Source: Trebouxia sp. TZW2008 (taxonomy: Eukaryota; Chlorophyta; Trebouxiophyceae; Trebouxiales; Trebouxiaceae). From it: a stretch of DNA of 64,000 nt. A program made the position numbers and the translations under genes. How positions within the stretch are numbered: the first letter of the stretch is position 1; each line of letters begins with the position of its first letter. Positions 34,669-46,600 of this stretch are shown here, piece after piece. The stretch is taken from contig BDIU01000243.1 in NCBI GenBank assembly GCA_002118135.1, positions 56,402-120,401 on the forward strand, written 5' to 3'. The notes under the pieces are model-generated. The model did not search any database. It was not told where the DNA came from and worked only from the letters and a program-made list of their open reading frames with translations.

Positions 34669-37600
34669 TCAATCCCGCTGAAGTCCTTTCTTTTCCATGT
34701 ACAGGTCATACAGGCTAGCTAACTTGTACTGCAGGTACACTGTTGCCCTGTGCTCTTCAGGCCCACTATACGTGAAATTAGCTACTTCTGATGGAAGCAC
34801 ATCCCCAACTGCGTAGCGAGCTCGTATGTGCGTTGTCAGCATGTGCTGCAATGAGTCCTCACAGTCCTTGCTGCAGTGCCCTTTTGTGAGCGAATAGTGT
34901 AACCTGCAATCAGCACATCTGAAATCAAGGCCTGTGTCTGGCAAGACTGACTTGCAAAAATGTTGAGAATATATGTAAGCTTGCGACAAGCTTTACTTTC
35001 TTCATTGCCCAGCATTGCAGCTTGTCCCCTTTCATAGGGCATCTGTGCATGTCACAGCCCGCCAATCACACAAACAACAGAGAACTTTCTGCCACTGACT
35101 GCAGCCAGGGCAGCAGCTGTCAGAAAAACATAACAAACATGCCCAGCAATTTGGTACATTGCTTTGTCAGCGACTCACGCCAAAGGCATGACAGACTTTG
35201 TACACAAATGATGAGCATGTCAGTCACCTATCAATGATGCCCATGGGATCATTGCCAAAGTCTGCAACCCCCCAGTCTTCAGGTCCCTTGGCCTGCTCCC
35301 CCCGCCACCCAGGGTCAAATAGGGTCATCTGCGGCCTATAGTACCCATACCCTGCAAGAAGCAATTGACGAACCATGTTGACAACAGAAGAACAGTGACA
35401 TACTGTGCAGCCCTGTTGGTGCTGCAGGTAAACCGTCAAACAGGGTCCAACTGAAGCCTATCAATTGCATACCCTGCAGATAAACAATATGGGCACAACA
35501 GCTTTTGGCAAGGGGAGATGTCAAGCCACCAAAGGCAACAAGTACCTCTTGAGATACAAGCTGCAAAAGTGATTGACACACACTGCCTCGAGGCAGCGTT
35601 TGATGGTGCGATTGCAATATGCACTGTAGTTGTGGTCCCAGACAAGACGATGTACAAGCATGTGAAGTGCAAAGGGTGAGTCATGCAGGAGCAACACACA
35701 GGGTTCGACAACCATGCTAGTCTGCTGTCAGAATGGCACAACATTGCACAGGACAGGACTGATGTCAGTCTTGTGTATTGTCAGAAGCTGACCTGGATCT
35801 GTAGGAAGTATGCCTGCCTCCTCAAAGACAGCTGCCATAAACTGGGAATCTGCACAACAAACGCACTTTTGAAGACAGATGGTTCCGCACAACAAATGCA
35901 CTTTGAGCACATTTGTTTCTGCATCAACAGTCAACAATGAAAAGGAGAATGAACCAATCATGAGCATGACACATGTATAAGCGGAGCACTTGTATCCTTT
36001 CCTCAGTCGCAATACATGTCAAGATGGGTCCAGATGTAGCTCGCAGTTGGATTGCACAAGTGGAAGAATATTAAGCAGTGCACCTGGGCCAGCTCAATAC
36101 ATCAAAGCAAGGATACAGTTTCCTCTGCTGTGCCTGTCAAGAGGGTAGATATACAGACTAAGCTTTGATGGACAAATGAAAACAATATAAGCTGTGCACA
36201 GGGGCTAGCTCACTGCTCTGCAGCAAAGATACAGTCCGTGCTGCTCTGCCTCTTATTAACGTCTGTAAGGTCTGTAAGAAGGAGAAAAGCAGGGAATGTG
36301 TCTCTATTGCAAGATAACAAGCTAGGCTCAATCACGCTACTTGAATGCTCTGCATTCCAGGCAGCAAGCAAGTTAGGTGGACCAAAGCAGCGCCAGCAGC
36401 GGATAATATCCTGCATGTTGAGTTTCATGCATCAATGCAAGGACCTTCACCATCCTGTCCCTATTCAAAGTGGCTTTCAATATGATCATCTTTCTCTTCT
36501 TCAATCGCATCTTCTCATGGCCATGTTTTACATCATGCTCTGTAATTGGCAGCTAAAACAGTGCTGTTATCCTGTACATACTGCATTCTGTTACAGCATG
36601 AACAAAACGACTGATGATGTGCCAAAAGACAATCATTAGCCACACACACCCTGATCCATCCTGACTGATCATGACTCATGCCCTGACAGGGTTGTATTGA
36701 AGCCGTACCTCCAGATACGCCGCCATCAATGTCGAAACGCTTCTCCATTTTGCTCCATTCAATGCTGCGCATCAAGCCTACACTCAAAATGGCTCCTGCC
36801 CCTGCAAACACATAGTCTTTTGGTGAAAGCGCATGCATGCTAAGACCAAATTCATTGGACGAGGCATAAGATGGCCAGCTGCATTAGCACAGGACACACA
36901 CCAACATGTGCGTGCTTGACAACACCAAAGACACAGACAATGCGGCTGCGCTCCCATTCATAGCAACAGACAATGAGCATCACATGACACACACCAACAT
37001 GTGCGTGCTTGACAACACCAAAGACACAGATCATGTGCAGAGACAGACGATGAGCCAGCCTTGCACAGCCGCTGCTCTTGCAGAGGCCCTTTCAGTACAT
37101 ATGTTGTGCTAAGGGCCTTTTGGATTTCATGGAACACATCGGGGCCCTGAGGTAGGAACCTGATCTTATACACAGCGTGGAGCATCAGCCACCTGTTTCT
37201 ACGTGCAGTTGCACATTCAAAACTGCACACTAAACCAAATGATGAGTTTTAGTTGGCAATGTTACCTCCATGCTCAAAGTACCACCATCCAGGGTGTGCC
37301 GCCTTGTTCCACTGGCATTCTGGACCCCAGAACCCTGGGTTGTCAGCCCCCCTGCACACTGTCTCTAGCGTGCATGGACATCCCTACAGACAAACAGTCA
37401 TGTTCATAAAATACATCAATAACAGACAGTTGTGCTGAGGAATGCACCAATGACAGCCTAAATCCCAGAACCCCAGGTTGTGAGCCCCCTGACATACTGT
37501 CTTCAATGTGCACAGACATCCCTACAAAAGACGTCAGGCATTGCTTTCTGGCTAAGGGCACAAGATCTGGTGCAGTGCATGGTGCATGGTGCACGTTGGA

Positions 37601-40600
37601 GTTGTTTCAGCACAACAGACCTCAACTGCAGCTGCTGGGTTGTGGAACAACCAGCACGGACATGAGTGCTGGTGGCATTGGGGCATGGGCTGGTACCAGC
37701 TCATTCATGTTCAAGCCCATTGAACACTATCACATTGTATTTCAGCGGAAACAGCTCATGCTCAGCCAGGCTGCAAGAGCAATTCAGGGGCTTTCAAAGA
37801 AGCCAATGATAGCTCCTGCCAACTCAGTGTATGGGCAACCAGCAATGACTGTCTTTGGTAGATTTGTTGTGCCAAACTGAGCTTTGTGAACCAGACATGA
37901 GGTATGCCCCCTGCCAGGTTGACATTGCATGGAAAAGGCAGCAGGCAGACCTCAAGAGTTCTACAGGAGCCAGCAGGGACGTGATTGCTGGTAGCAGCAG
38001 GCGCATTTCTCAGGCTCAAGTTGCAGCCAAAGCAGGGAACAAGCAAAACAAGAGGTGTACTGGCAGGGGTGTAGTCGCTAGCACAACTTCATTTGATGCA
38101 AGATGCTTTTTTTGACAGACTCTACTGCAGGCAAATTGAAATCACCTCAGGAGCTCTGAAGGAGCCAGCAGGGATGTGACGGCTGGTGGCATTTGGGGCG
38201 TGCAGGGGATCTTGATAGCTGCAGGTACGTTTGTCAGGCAGATTGCAGTCAAAGCAAGGATCAAGCAAAGCAAGAGGTGTACTGGCAGGGTTGTGGTTGC
38301 TGGCACGACACAACTCATTCATTACATGGTGTTTCTTTCCACTAGACTGTACTGCAGGCAAAGGAAAGATACCTCAGGTGCCTTAAAGGAGCCAGCAGGG
38401 ATGTCATGGCTGGCAGCGTTTGGGGCATGCAGGGGATCTTGGTAGCCACAGGTGCGCTTCTCAGGCTCAAGTTGCAGCCAAAGCAAGGAACAAACAAAAC
38501 AAGAGGTGTTCTGGCAGGGGTGTAGTCGCTAGCACAACTTGATTCATTTGATGCAAGATGCTTTTTTTGGCAGACTTTACTGCAGGCAGCTTGAAATTAC
38601 CTCAGGAGCTCTGAAAGAGCCAGCAGGGATGTGATCGCTGGTGGCATTTGGGGCGTGCAGGGGATCTTGATAGCCGCAGGGTAGGCAGCGTGGCGCTGAG
38701 CGATTGGGGTGCACTTTGCGGTGGTCATGCCCCCGCCCTCCATCTGCAACAGCCCCACATTGATATTTGTGACCAGAAAAAAAAAACAAAAGAAATCAAA
38801 GGAAAGTAGTGGAAAGAAGGCATCCAGGGACATGATCTCTGGTAGCATTTGGGGAATACAAGGGATCCTGGCAGCCGCAGGGTAGGCAGCGTGGGGCTGA
38901 ACTGTTGGGGTGCACTTTGCGGTGGTCATGCCCCCGCCCACCATCTGCAGACAGCCGACATTGGGTCAGAGTTTGTGGTTGGACTTGTGTTTGTCACGCC
39001 TGCACCTGCCATCTGCAACAGCCGCGTGCACAAGCAGTTGGGATGTACCTTGCGGTGGTCATGCCCCCAGCCACCATCTGCATTAACCCACATGCTTTTG
39101 CAACAGGACAAGAGGGTGGAGAACAGAACAATAGAGAAAAGGGAAGAATGTCAAGTCTCAAATGCTGGCTGACTTATGCACGGTCCCAGTGCTGGAAACA
39201 AAGGGTCAATTGGTAACGTGCATTGACACATCATTTCATTGGGACTGAATATGAATGACATGTATATGTCATTCATATTCAGCCTTTCCTGAAAACCCTC
39301 TTCCCTTTAGGAAATTAAAGAGGAAAGGGTTTAGAGCTCTTAAAGCAAAGAACAGATTTAACACACGGAATCAAAAAAGTGGAAGATAGGATTGACAAAG
39401 AGAAAGTTTATATATGACAACAGACAAGCACAACAGCTGTTGTCATTGAGGGTGAAAGACATATTGTAGTCCAGCCTTTCCAACAGGGGATGTGTACAGG
39501 GCATTAGCAACGCAAAACTACTGTGTCTTGAACCTTGAACAGCAGAATGGAGGCATTGCGATATGCAAGTGATCTTTCTATTGTGTACAAACGCTCTGAA
39601 CTCCTGATCAGCAGAAAAGTAGCTGCAAAACGGCAAGATAACGGCTGCTGAAAGTCTTTCAGCATCAGCTTTGTCTCAGGCAGAGGCAGGCAGGCATAAG
39701 GCAGGCGCGACAGCTCATGTGTCTTACCAAATTGGTCAGGAAACCAAATGTGGTCTGTGAGGAAGTAGGGCATGTTGTGGTCCAGCCCTTCCAACATGTC
39801 CAGGGCATTATCAATGAAGAAGACTGTGTCATCATCTCCGTATAACAACCACTTGAAGTTTTCATAGCCGTGAAGATGAGCAGCCAAGAATGGCGTCACT
39901 CCAGCTCTGTATGCAATCACTTACAGTCAGAATGAGCAGGGTAACTTCAGTGATACTCAGACTGTAGCTGGCAGTTGCACAGGGTCCAAGGCAATGACTG
40001 GAGGTCGCACAGATGTCTATGACGACTGTTGCCATCTAGTCCGCAATCCCAACACAGCAAGGCGTACGCAAACCTCTATTACAGAGTCATCCACACTTGA
40101 GTTCACTGCAACTCAGGATGTCACACAACAAAGTGGCCTAGTAAATAGGCAACAGACATGTCTTCTAGCTGTAAGGGTGAGCTGCCAAGGATGGGGTGAC
40201 CTCGGCTCTGCAGATGAAAACAAATGAACTGATGTTGAACACCTTCTTTCTCACATATGTTTACTGCAGCATCTAGAGTGTGATGTGTCAAATTGCCTTT
40301 GTGATTAGGCAGCGAAACAATCTTAGTTGATGATTGGATGGTCGAAGGATGCTGCATGCATGACATGACCTAACACCTTTTCTCCTAGTCCCTGTACAGT
40401 GACAAATACACGAGCTGAAATGAGCATTGGTCACACTGAGTATGCAGAACCTGATGTGCCGTCATGCATTGTGGCAATCTCTGTATACCGCAACGCACAT
40501 AGGGGATGCAGCTTCTAACTAGCCAGGAGTTGTGAAATTAGTCGTCAAGCTTACGCAGCTTACGCAGTATCAACCCTTTGCAACATGCTTCATGCATACT

Positions 40601-43031
40601 CTGGCCTGTAGCTGATGCAGAAGTCAAGATATAATTTGTCAGAACACGTATTCTGCATGATTTGCCCTATTAGACAGCAGAGCTATGTGAAAATGCGCCT
40701 GTGCTATTGATTGCAGAACACTCGTCACAAAAACAAGACATGCCGTGCTAGACAAAGCAGCTGTGTGCGCCATGCACGATGTACCAGTGATTGCAAACAG
40801 CGCATGCCCTTGAAATGAAGCAGCTTTGTGCATATGCACTTATGCACACGATGGCAAACGGCTGTCTACAGCCCCAGCGCATGCCCTTCTCAAGTAAAGC
40901 AGCTCTGTGTACATGTGCCATGTGTTAGTGTGACTGGTGAAGCAGCTCTGTGTACATGTGCCATGTGTTAGTGTGACTATGTGAAGCAGCTTTGTGTACA
41001 TGTGCCATGTGTTAGTGTGACTGTGTGAAGCAGCTCTGTGTACATGTGCCATGTGTTAGTGTGACTGTGTGAAGCAGCTCTGTGTACATGTGTCATGTGT
41101 TAGCGAGACTGAGTGAAGCAGCTCTGTCTACATGTACCATGTGTGAGTGCGCTGCAAACAGATGATTGCAAGACAATTGACAATTGTACAGTACCTGACA
41201 TCCCCAATCTTCATGCAACCCCAGGCTTCCCTCCATTCACCATACTTTTCAAATCTCTCCCCCTCAAACTCAGCCTACAAGTAAAGCCAAAAGCAGAATC
41301 TTCACACTGTTGACAGCCCTAGATGTAAGTCTTCTTCAAGAGTTGCACGTATAGTCTCTGCGGCATGAAAAGCATTCTGTTCAGTTAGGCATGATGTGCA
41401 TGGCATTGACAGTCAACTGACAGCTTGAAAGCTGCGGTCATTCCTGCACATGCCAGAGCAAACACACAGAAGCATGCTGCTTGTGCTGCAACCCTGCAAC
41501 CCCAATTGCTTGTTTCCTGTCATAGCTGTCCAACATTCAAGACTTCTGAAGCGATGTTGAATGCAATGCAAACGGCTTGTAACTTGTTACTGTGCCCAAA
41601 GGAAAGAACAAGAAACCATTTCCTGTCAGGCATGCTTGTGGCAGTGATGGCAGAGCTTTATAGCATCACAGAGACTGCTCCTTACCTGTCTTGTGAGTTT
41701 GTCAGGGTCGGACCAGAACTCAGTAATGATACGGGATGGCACATCCTTCCGCCAATATCTGCTACCTCTCACTAGGGGCAATCTGTAGACAGCAGAAAAG
41801 CTATGACTGCTTGACGTTTACCAGGGCTAACCGACACTTTGGATACAAGTGAAACAAATGATGACAGCTATGCTGCATCATCTCGTGACTGGAGTTGTTG
41901 AACTGATCTCGGCTGCCAGTACTTGAATCGACCACCAACAGTCAAGATCAGCATCAAGAACGTGATCCCTTGTTTAGTAGTGCACAGCATACTTGTCGCA
42001 GGGCTATCTGCAGCTTGGCATGAATGTAGCACTGGGTACCACAGACACAACCATCAGCCATGTCAACAATCTGATATCGAGCCAGAGCTTGATGCCTGTG
42101 CCTTGACTTGGTACTGCAAGTCATGCAAAGCTTGTTTCTGCTGCAGCAAGTGTGCTGTGCACAAGAATGCAAAGCAAAGCGTGCAAGGCAAAGCGGAGGA
42201 ATGTCGACTATGTCATCTGATACTCTGATTGATTTCCATGCACACGCACAGAGTATTTGTCATGAAGTGTACCACCATGATGTGAGATGATATGTTGAAG
42301 ACATTCTGCTGAAGTGAAGCATGACATGTGCCTGTGTCGGTTCACAGATGGAAGCTTGCTCCACTTGCTTACCTGCCAGTGTTGGTTGGAATAGCAACCA
42401 ACAGATCATTTCGGGTCAGCTTTGCCTTCTTTTGGCCAAAGCTTTGCCTTTTGCCGCTGCTATCAATGGGAGCAGAAGTTGTGATCCTGCACAGAAGTTC
42501 AGGCTGCTGGCATTCCTTGTCAAGAGAGTGTGAACCAGAGCAAACATTGCTAAATCACTTTGAAGCGCAGGTCGCAATCCCAGCAGCAGCAGCATAAATA
42601 GCGTTCATCAGTTTGTTTGCAATATATCTAGAATTGCTTACTTTGAAGGTGGCGCATCTAGCTTTGCAGGCTTTGCAGCTTGTTGATCTGGCTGTATAAC
42701 ATTCTTTGCAGGCTTTCTAAGATGTGTATCCGTCTGCGTATCATTCTTTGCAGGCTGTGTTTTGTTCTGTGCGCCTTGTGCAAACCACTGCCTAAGTCCT
42801 TGAAGCTGCCGCTGCCTGTACCGCAATGTAAAAGGCCAAGATGAAGCTGCTGCTGGGGCGCGCATCATGCTGAATGCCAGCCAGCATATTCGACAGCAAA
42901 CGGTAATACCTCAAGGGTTCTTCGTTAGCTGTATGAGATGGAGAGCTTGCCCAGTTGGAGGCAGCTAAGGCGACAACGAAGAAAATCGCTACTGACAGAA
43001 GGATCCGTATGGATTTGTTGGTCCTAGGCAT
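34669..43031 (-). CDS. Type II membrane glycosyltransferase (DUF604/GT31-like, Fringe-related)
   Basis: Predicted Golgi sugar transferase; acceptor and donor unknown. Twelve exons with consistent phases: 43031-42910, 42815-42642, 42486-42373, 41761-41686, 41274-41195, 39906-39728, 38743-38601, 37362-37266, 36801-36709, 35849-35793, 35351-35228, 34903-34669; 497 residues. A short basic cytosolic end precedes one membrane anchor (ILLSVAIFFVVALAASNWA), then a Gln/Lys/Pro-rich stem. The catalytic part shows LLVAIPTNTGSRYWRKDV, the metal-binding acidic motif WLLYGDDDTVFFIDN, NMPYFLTDHIWFPD, SAPRCLPCGY, WWYFEHGGAGAILSVGLM and GGDSQFMAAVFEEAG, the order seen in plant DUF604 proteins. The DDD triplet matches the DxD site of these enzymes. 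The exon at 38743-38601 has up to six diverged copies around it, so which copies are spliced in is uncertain. Confidence 0.85.
37457..39100. repeat. Array of exon 7 and exon 8 echoes in the glycosyltransferase gene
   Basis: Copies of the exon 38743-38601 segment (plus-strand words GGAGCCAGCAGGGATGT and GGGGATCTTGATAGC) occur near 38945-38800, 38440-38370, 38220-38150 and 37990-37950, with partial ones near 37680 and 39100-39000. A copy of exon 37362-37266 lies at 37457-37540. The spacer between copies (GCAAAGCAAGAGGTGTACTG) is repeated too. Confidence 0.85.
39246..39281. other. Perfect 16-bp inverted repeat (hairpin) followed by a second imperfect one
   Basis: Arms TGAATATGAATGACAT and ATGTCATTCATATTCA surround GTAT. 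A second, imperfect hairpin (AACCCTCTTCCCTTTA against TAAAGAGGAAAGGGTT) follows at 39295-39334. The A/T-rich 100-bp block lies in a glycosyltransferase intron and may be a tiny MITE. Confidence 0.7.
40150..40215. repeat. Echo of the start of the DDD-motif exon (glycosyltransferase)
   Basis: The acceptor side of exon 39906-39728 recurs here (ACCCCATCCTTGGCAGCTCA against the exon's ACGCCATTCTTGGCTGCTCA on the minus strand). Confidence 0.65.
40897..41155. repeat. 44-bp tandem repeat, six copies
   Basis: Units starting AAGCAGCTCTGTG at 40897, 40940, 40984, 41028, 41072 and 41116 with the shared word ACATGTGCCATGTGTTAG. They lie in a glycosyltransferase intron; unlike the echoes I could not trace them to an exon. 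Confidence 0.9.
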
Positions 43032-43680
43032 GTGCTATCGCTCGCGCAACCTGGCGGACCACCGGTCGCGACTGGTTGGCATATGCGACCAGATCCCGTG
43101 GCCCGTCGATAGAGTTTCAAGAGCTCTGGCTTGGTGCAAAAGGCAAGCGTGATCGCCGGAGTCACAGGCCCTCGCCTGGCTGGAAGGCTTTGGTGGACGC
43201 CTGAGGGCTGCTCCTTGATCCTAGCTTCTTGGTCAGCACGCACGACCTTAACCGAGGACAAACGCCAAATTCGCTCTGATGCGCATCAGGCAAATCAAGT
43301 GAAGCTGTGTTCAGCAAGGCCGAACATGCAACCGCTGGATGGCAGCGAGTCAAACGGAAGGCAACTGCGATTGTCTTGCGCTTGGCCGGGCACGTTCAGT
43401 CACAAAAGATGACTAAGGCTCATTGCATGCACTTCCAATGTGCTTGCAGCAAACAGCTTTTCTGACGCTGACAGCACCTGCGGGCATCACATGTGGATCA
43501 CGATTAATGCCCCTTCCAGCCGCAGCTCTGTCAACAGACAATCAGCTCAAAAAAATCTAGCTAAACAGCACAATTGTATATCAAATATACATTTTGAGGG
43601 ATTGGTGTTCAATGCCATGCAGACAAACATGCCACAGTAGCACGTTGGAGCTTGATCTGACTTTGCTTTCACTTGCTGCC
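43032..43680. promoter_or_regulatory. Spacer between NDUFAF5 stop and glycosyltransferase start
   Basis: Both neighbours are on the minus strand, so this 649-bp stretch should contain the NDUFAF5 3' UTR and the glycosyltransferase promoter. The part next to 43031 is GC-richer than its surroundings, as are the other predicted 5' regions here. No gene was recognised. Confidence 0.4.
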
Positions 43681-46600
43681 TCACTTTGGCTGCCCTTGCT
43701 GGTCAGACTGCTGTTTGAGGGCATCCTGTAGGTCTTCAAATGAAACAGTAGCTGAGCCTCTCCGAGCAGGCTTCTGCTGTGACGCATGAGGGGCCCAGCC
43801 TGTCATATACAACACCTGCAAACATTGTCACAAAGATTGACTAAATGGTACTCTGGAAGCAGATTCCCAAGACTGCACTGACAAGCAAGCTCTGAGAAAT
43901 GGCCAAGGTCCCATATTGCAGCAGCATTTAAGCATTTGTGCAGCGAGAAAATTGTTGGTCTCACAATGCAGCTGAATGCAGTCCAGAGACTCAAAAGATT
44001 TATGAGGCCATAGATGAAATGCTGACATTCATCGATTTATGACCTGTTCCAGAAGTTCTACCCGACACTTGCTGTAATCACATTCACAAGCCAGTCTGGA
44101 CGTATTGGCTGTTATGCATTATGCGCATTAGTCATGGCAGGTGCAAGATCAACTAAAAACTGCGCAGGAAGAGGTTTGTCGCTAACATACTTGTGGACGC
44201 TGCATCCATGATGCAGCTTGAAAAGAGGACAAATGTACTCTGTGCGCTGCATGCCTTTGCCAATGCATTGTGCTGGAGCTCAAAGACAAACACAAATGCT
44301 TTCATAAGCAGGCATATGCGGCTACTGAACATAGGCCACTCAGCAACCAACAAATCGCTGGAAACAAACAACAAAACGCTGCAAATGAAAGTGTGAAACG
44401 CTGATGCAGTGAGCTTGCCTGAAAGGTGACAGGCAGTGTGCCAGTTTCTTTCTCTTCGAATCTCTCTGCATAGATAGCTGCAGCACGCTGAGATACAGCC
44501 TTACGCATCAGAGGCTGTCTTGTCTTGACTGCATTGCTTTCACCCATTGACCTGCAATTTATGATACCCACAATTGATGACACTTGCCAGCACATGTGCT
44601 GAGTGTGTGTGATCCAAGTCCTGTCCTTGCAACACACACGCATACACACAGCAACAGTTGCTTCCACCCTATGACCTGCACTTGAGTCACACATGCATAC
44701 ATACAGCGACACTTGTATTCACCAATTGACATGCAGTTGCAATATACATGGAGCATACATATAGCAACAGTGTCAAAATTCACCACAGCCAGGCGTCGAA
44801 TCACAACAAAAGCTGCCCTGAGCTTGTTGACTATCTGCAAATTTGATCCAGAATGACTAATGTCATGGACTCAGTGAAAGTTTGAAGACTTTTCCATGCA
44901 TATGCAGTCAAGTAACGGGCTGTCAACTGTGCGGCAGAAGCATGTTTGTGGTGCCAACAGGTCTGCTATCGCAACAAATGTGGGAATGCAGCACGTGATG
45001 CAATATCAAAGAGCTGTTCGTCGCCTGATCAGTCGTTGCCATCAAATACAGTGGCCTTCTGTATCTTGCGGAGCCTAGTAATGCACTTATCATGGACTTG
45101 AGCGTCAGCACGTGCGCGTTGCGTATGAATCATGGGAAGCAAATGTATGGTGACTCACTTTACAGCTCCACATGCAGGAAGGTCAGAGGCAAGCTGACCT
45201 GATGTGATTCACAACTCCCTGAAAGTCCTTGTAATGGATTGTGATGTCATCAACATCCACTGCAGGTATGTTGAACCCACCCACTGTGAGTAAACTTCCA
45301 CAATCACGCACCTACACAAAAAGGTGAGCAATGAAAGGGGCACCACAAAGTCCACCATTGCTATGGATTGTGACTTTCTCAGCATTCACTGGATTGAGCT
45401 GTGAAAGCGCAGGGACAATCTCAACTCTTACTATGGATTGTGATATTTTCAACAGCCACTGCAGGGTTGTAGAAACCATAGACAGTCAAAGCTTCCGCAA
45501 TTGCGCACGCGCAGCTGCACCAGAAGCTGAATTATGAAAGCGCAATGACAATCTCAACTCTTGCTATGACTTGTGATTTTCTCAGCATTCACTGCAGGCA
45601 TGTTGAAACCATGGACTAGGAGTGAGCTGCTGCAATCGCACGCCTGCAACAAGAGTGAGCATTGAACGCATACGGACAATCTCAATTCTTGCTATGGATT
45701 GCAATCTGCTCAGCATTTGCTGCAGGGATATTGAAATAAGGACAGTCTCAATTCTTGTTATGGTTTGTGATGTGTGCAAAATTCACCATGAGGATGTTGT
45801 ACTCATAGAACAAGCTTCCACCATCGCGGACCAAGGAAAGAGCAGTAACAGCGTAAGGACAAGCTTGATATAGAGTGGTGGGCTGCCGCACCCTCAGCAG
45901 TTGCAAACATTAAACATTCGCATTGATGGTTCACAATATTCACAGACGTTCAGATGAGCTGCTGGCAAAAACACAATGTTACCTTTTCTTGCTGCTTTCA
46001 ACGCTGCAAAATTCCCTTTCATCTGAAATGGGAGCTGCCCAAATGAGACTTGGGTTTGTGCAGCATCAAAAGCAGCAAGAGAAGGTAGCAGTGTCTTCTT
46101 AACGAGATCGCTACCCTGAGCGTAAGCAAAGCGCCGTTCAGGCGCCATCATCAATGCCGTTTTGTTTCAGTACGCGTCAGTCTGCAGTGTAGAACGATAT
46201 GAGGAGCAGGTCTGCTGTGAACATACATTACACAGTAGCTGTTGGTTTGCAACTATACGACAGCCTGCTAATGTTGCTAGGATGCCTTTAAAACAAGACC
46301 AGGCAGTGTCACTGCATGGTTCTGGAAGCTGGAGCAACAGCAAATGCAAATCTGCTACGCACACACGGTTGACACTTCTACTATGCAATTGCATAGCAAA
46401 ATGGCAAATGACAATAGCCTACCTGTGCCAGAGGAGATACACGCTGGGAAACACCCCCTTGCAATTCTTCTTCAGCTAGATTACAGGAGACTCTCAGCTC
46501 ATGCAGTGTGTCACCACCAAACATTGCAGCCAGGAAGAGTCCATCTGGTTTCAGAGCTCTACGGCATTGCTGCAGCATTCCCTGTACAGCATACTGTGTG

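Noticed and set aside
37506..37880. Plus-strand 124-residue frame
   Set aside because: It is antisense to intronic echoes of the glycosyltransferase gene and has no splice or family support.
40897..41155. Regular repeat array resembling a CRISPR
   Set aside because: Units are contiguous 44-bp tandem copies without unique spacers, and the window is eukaryotic with spliceosomal introns.
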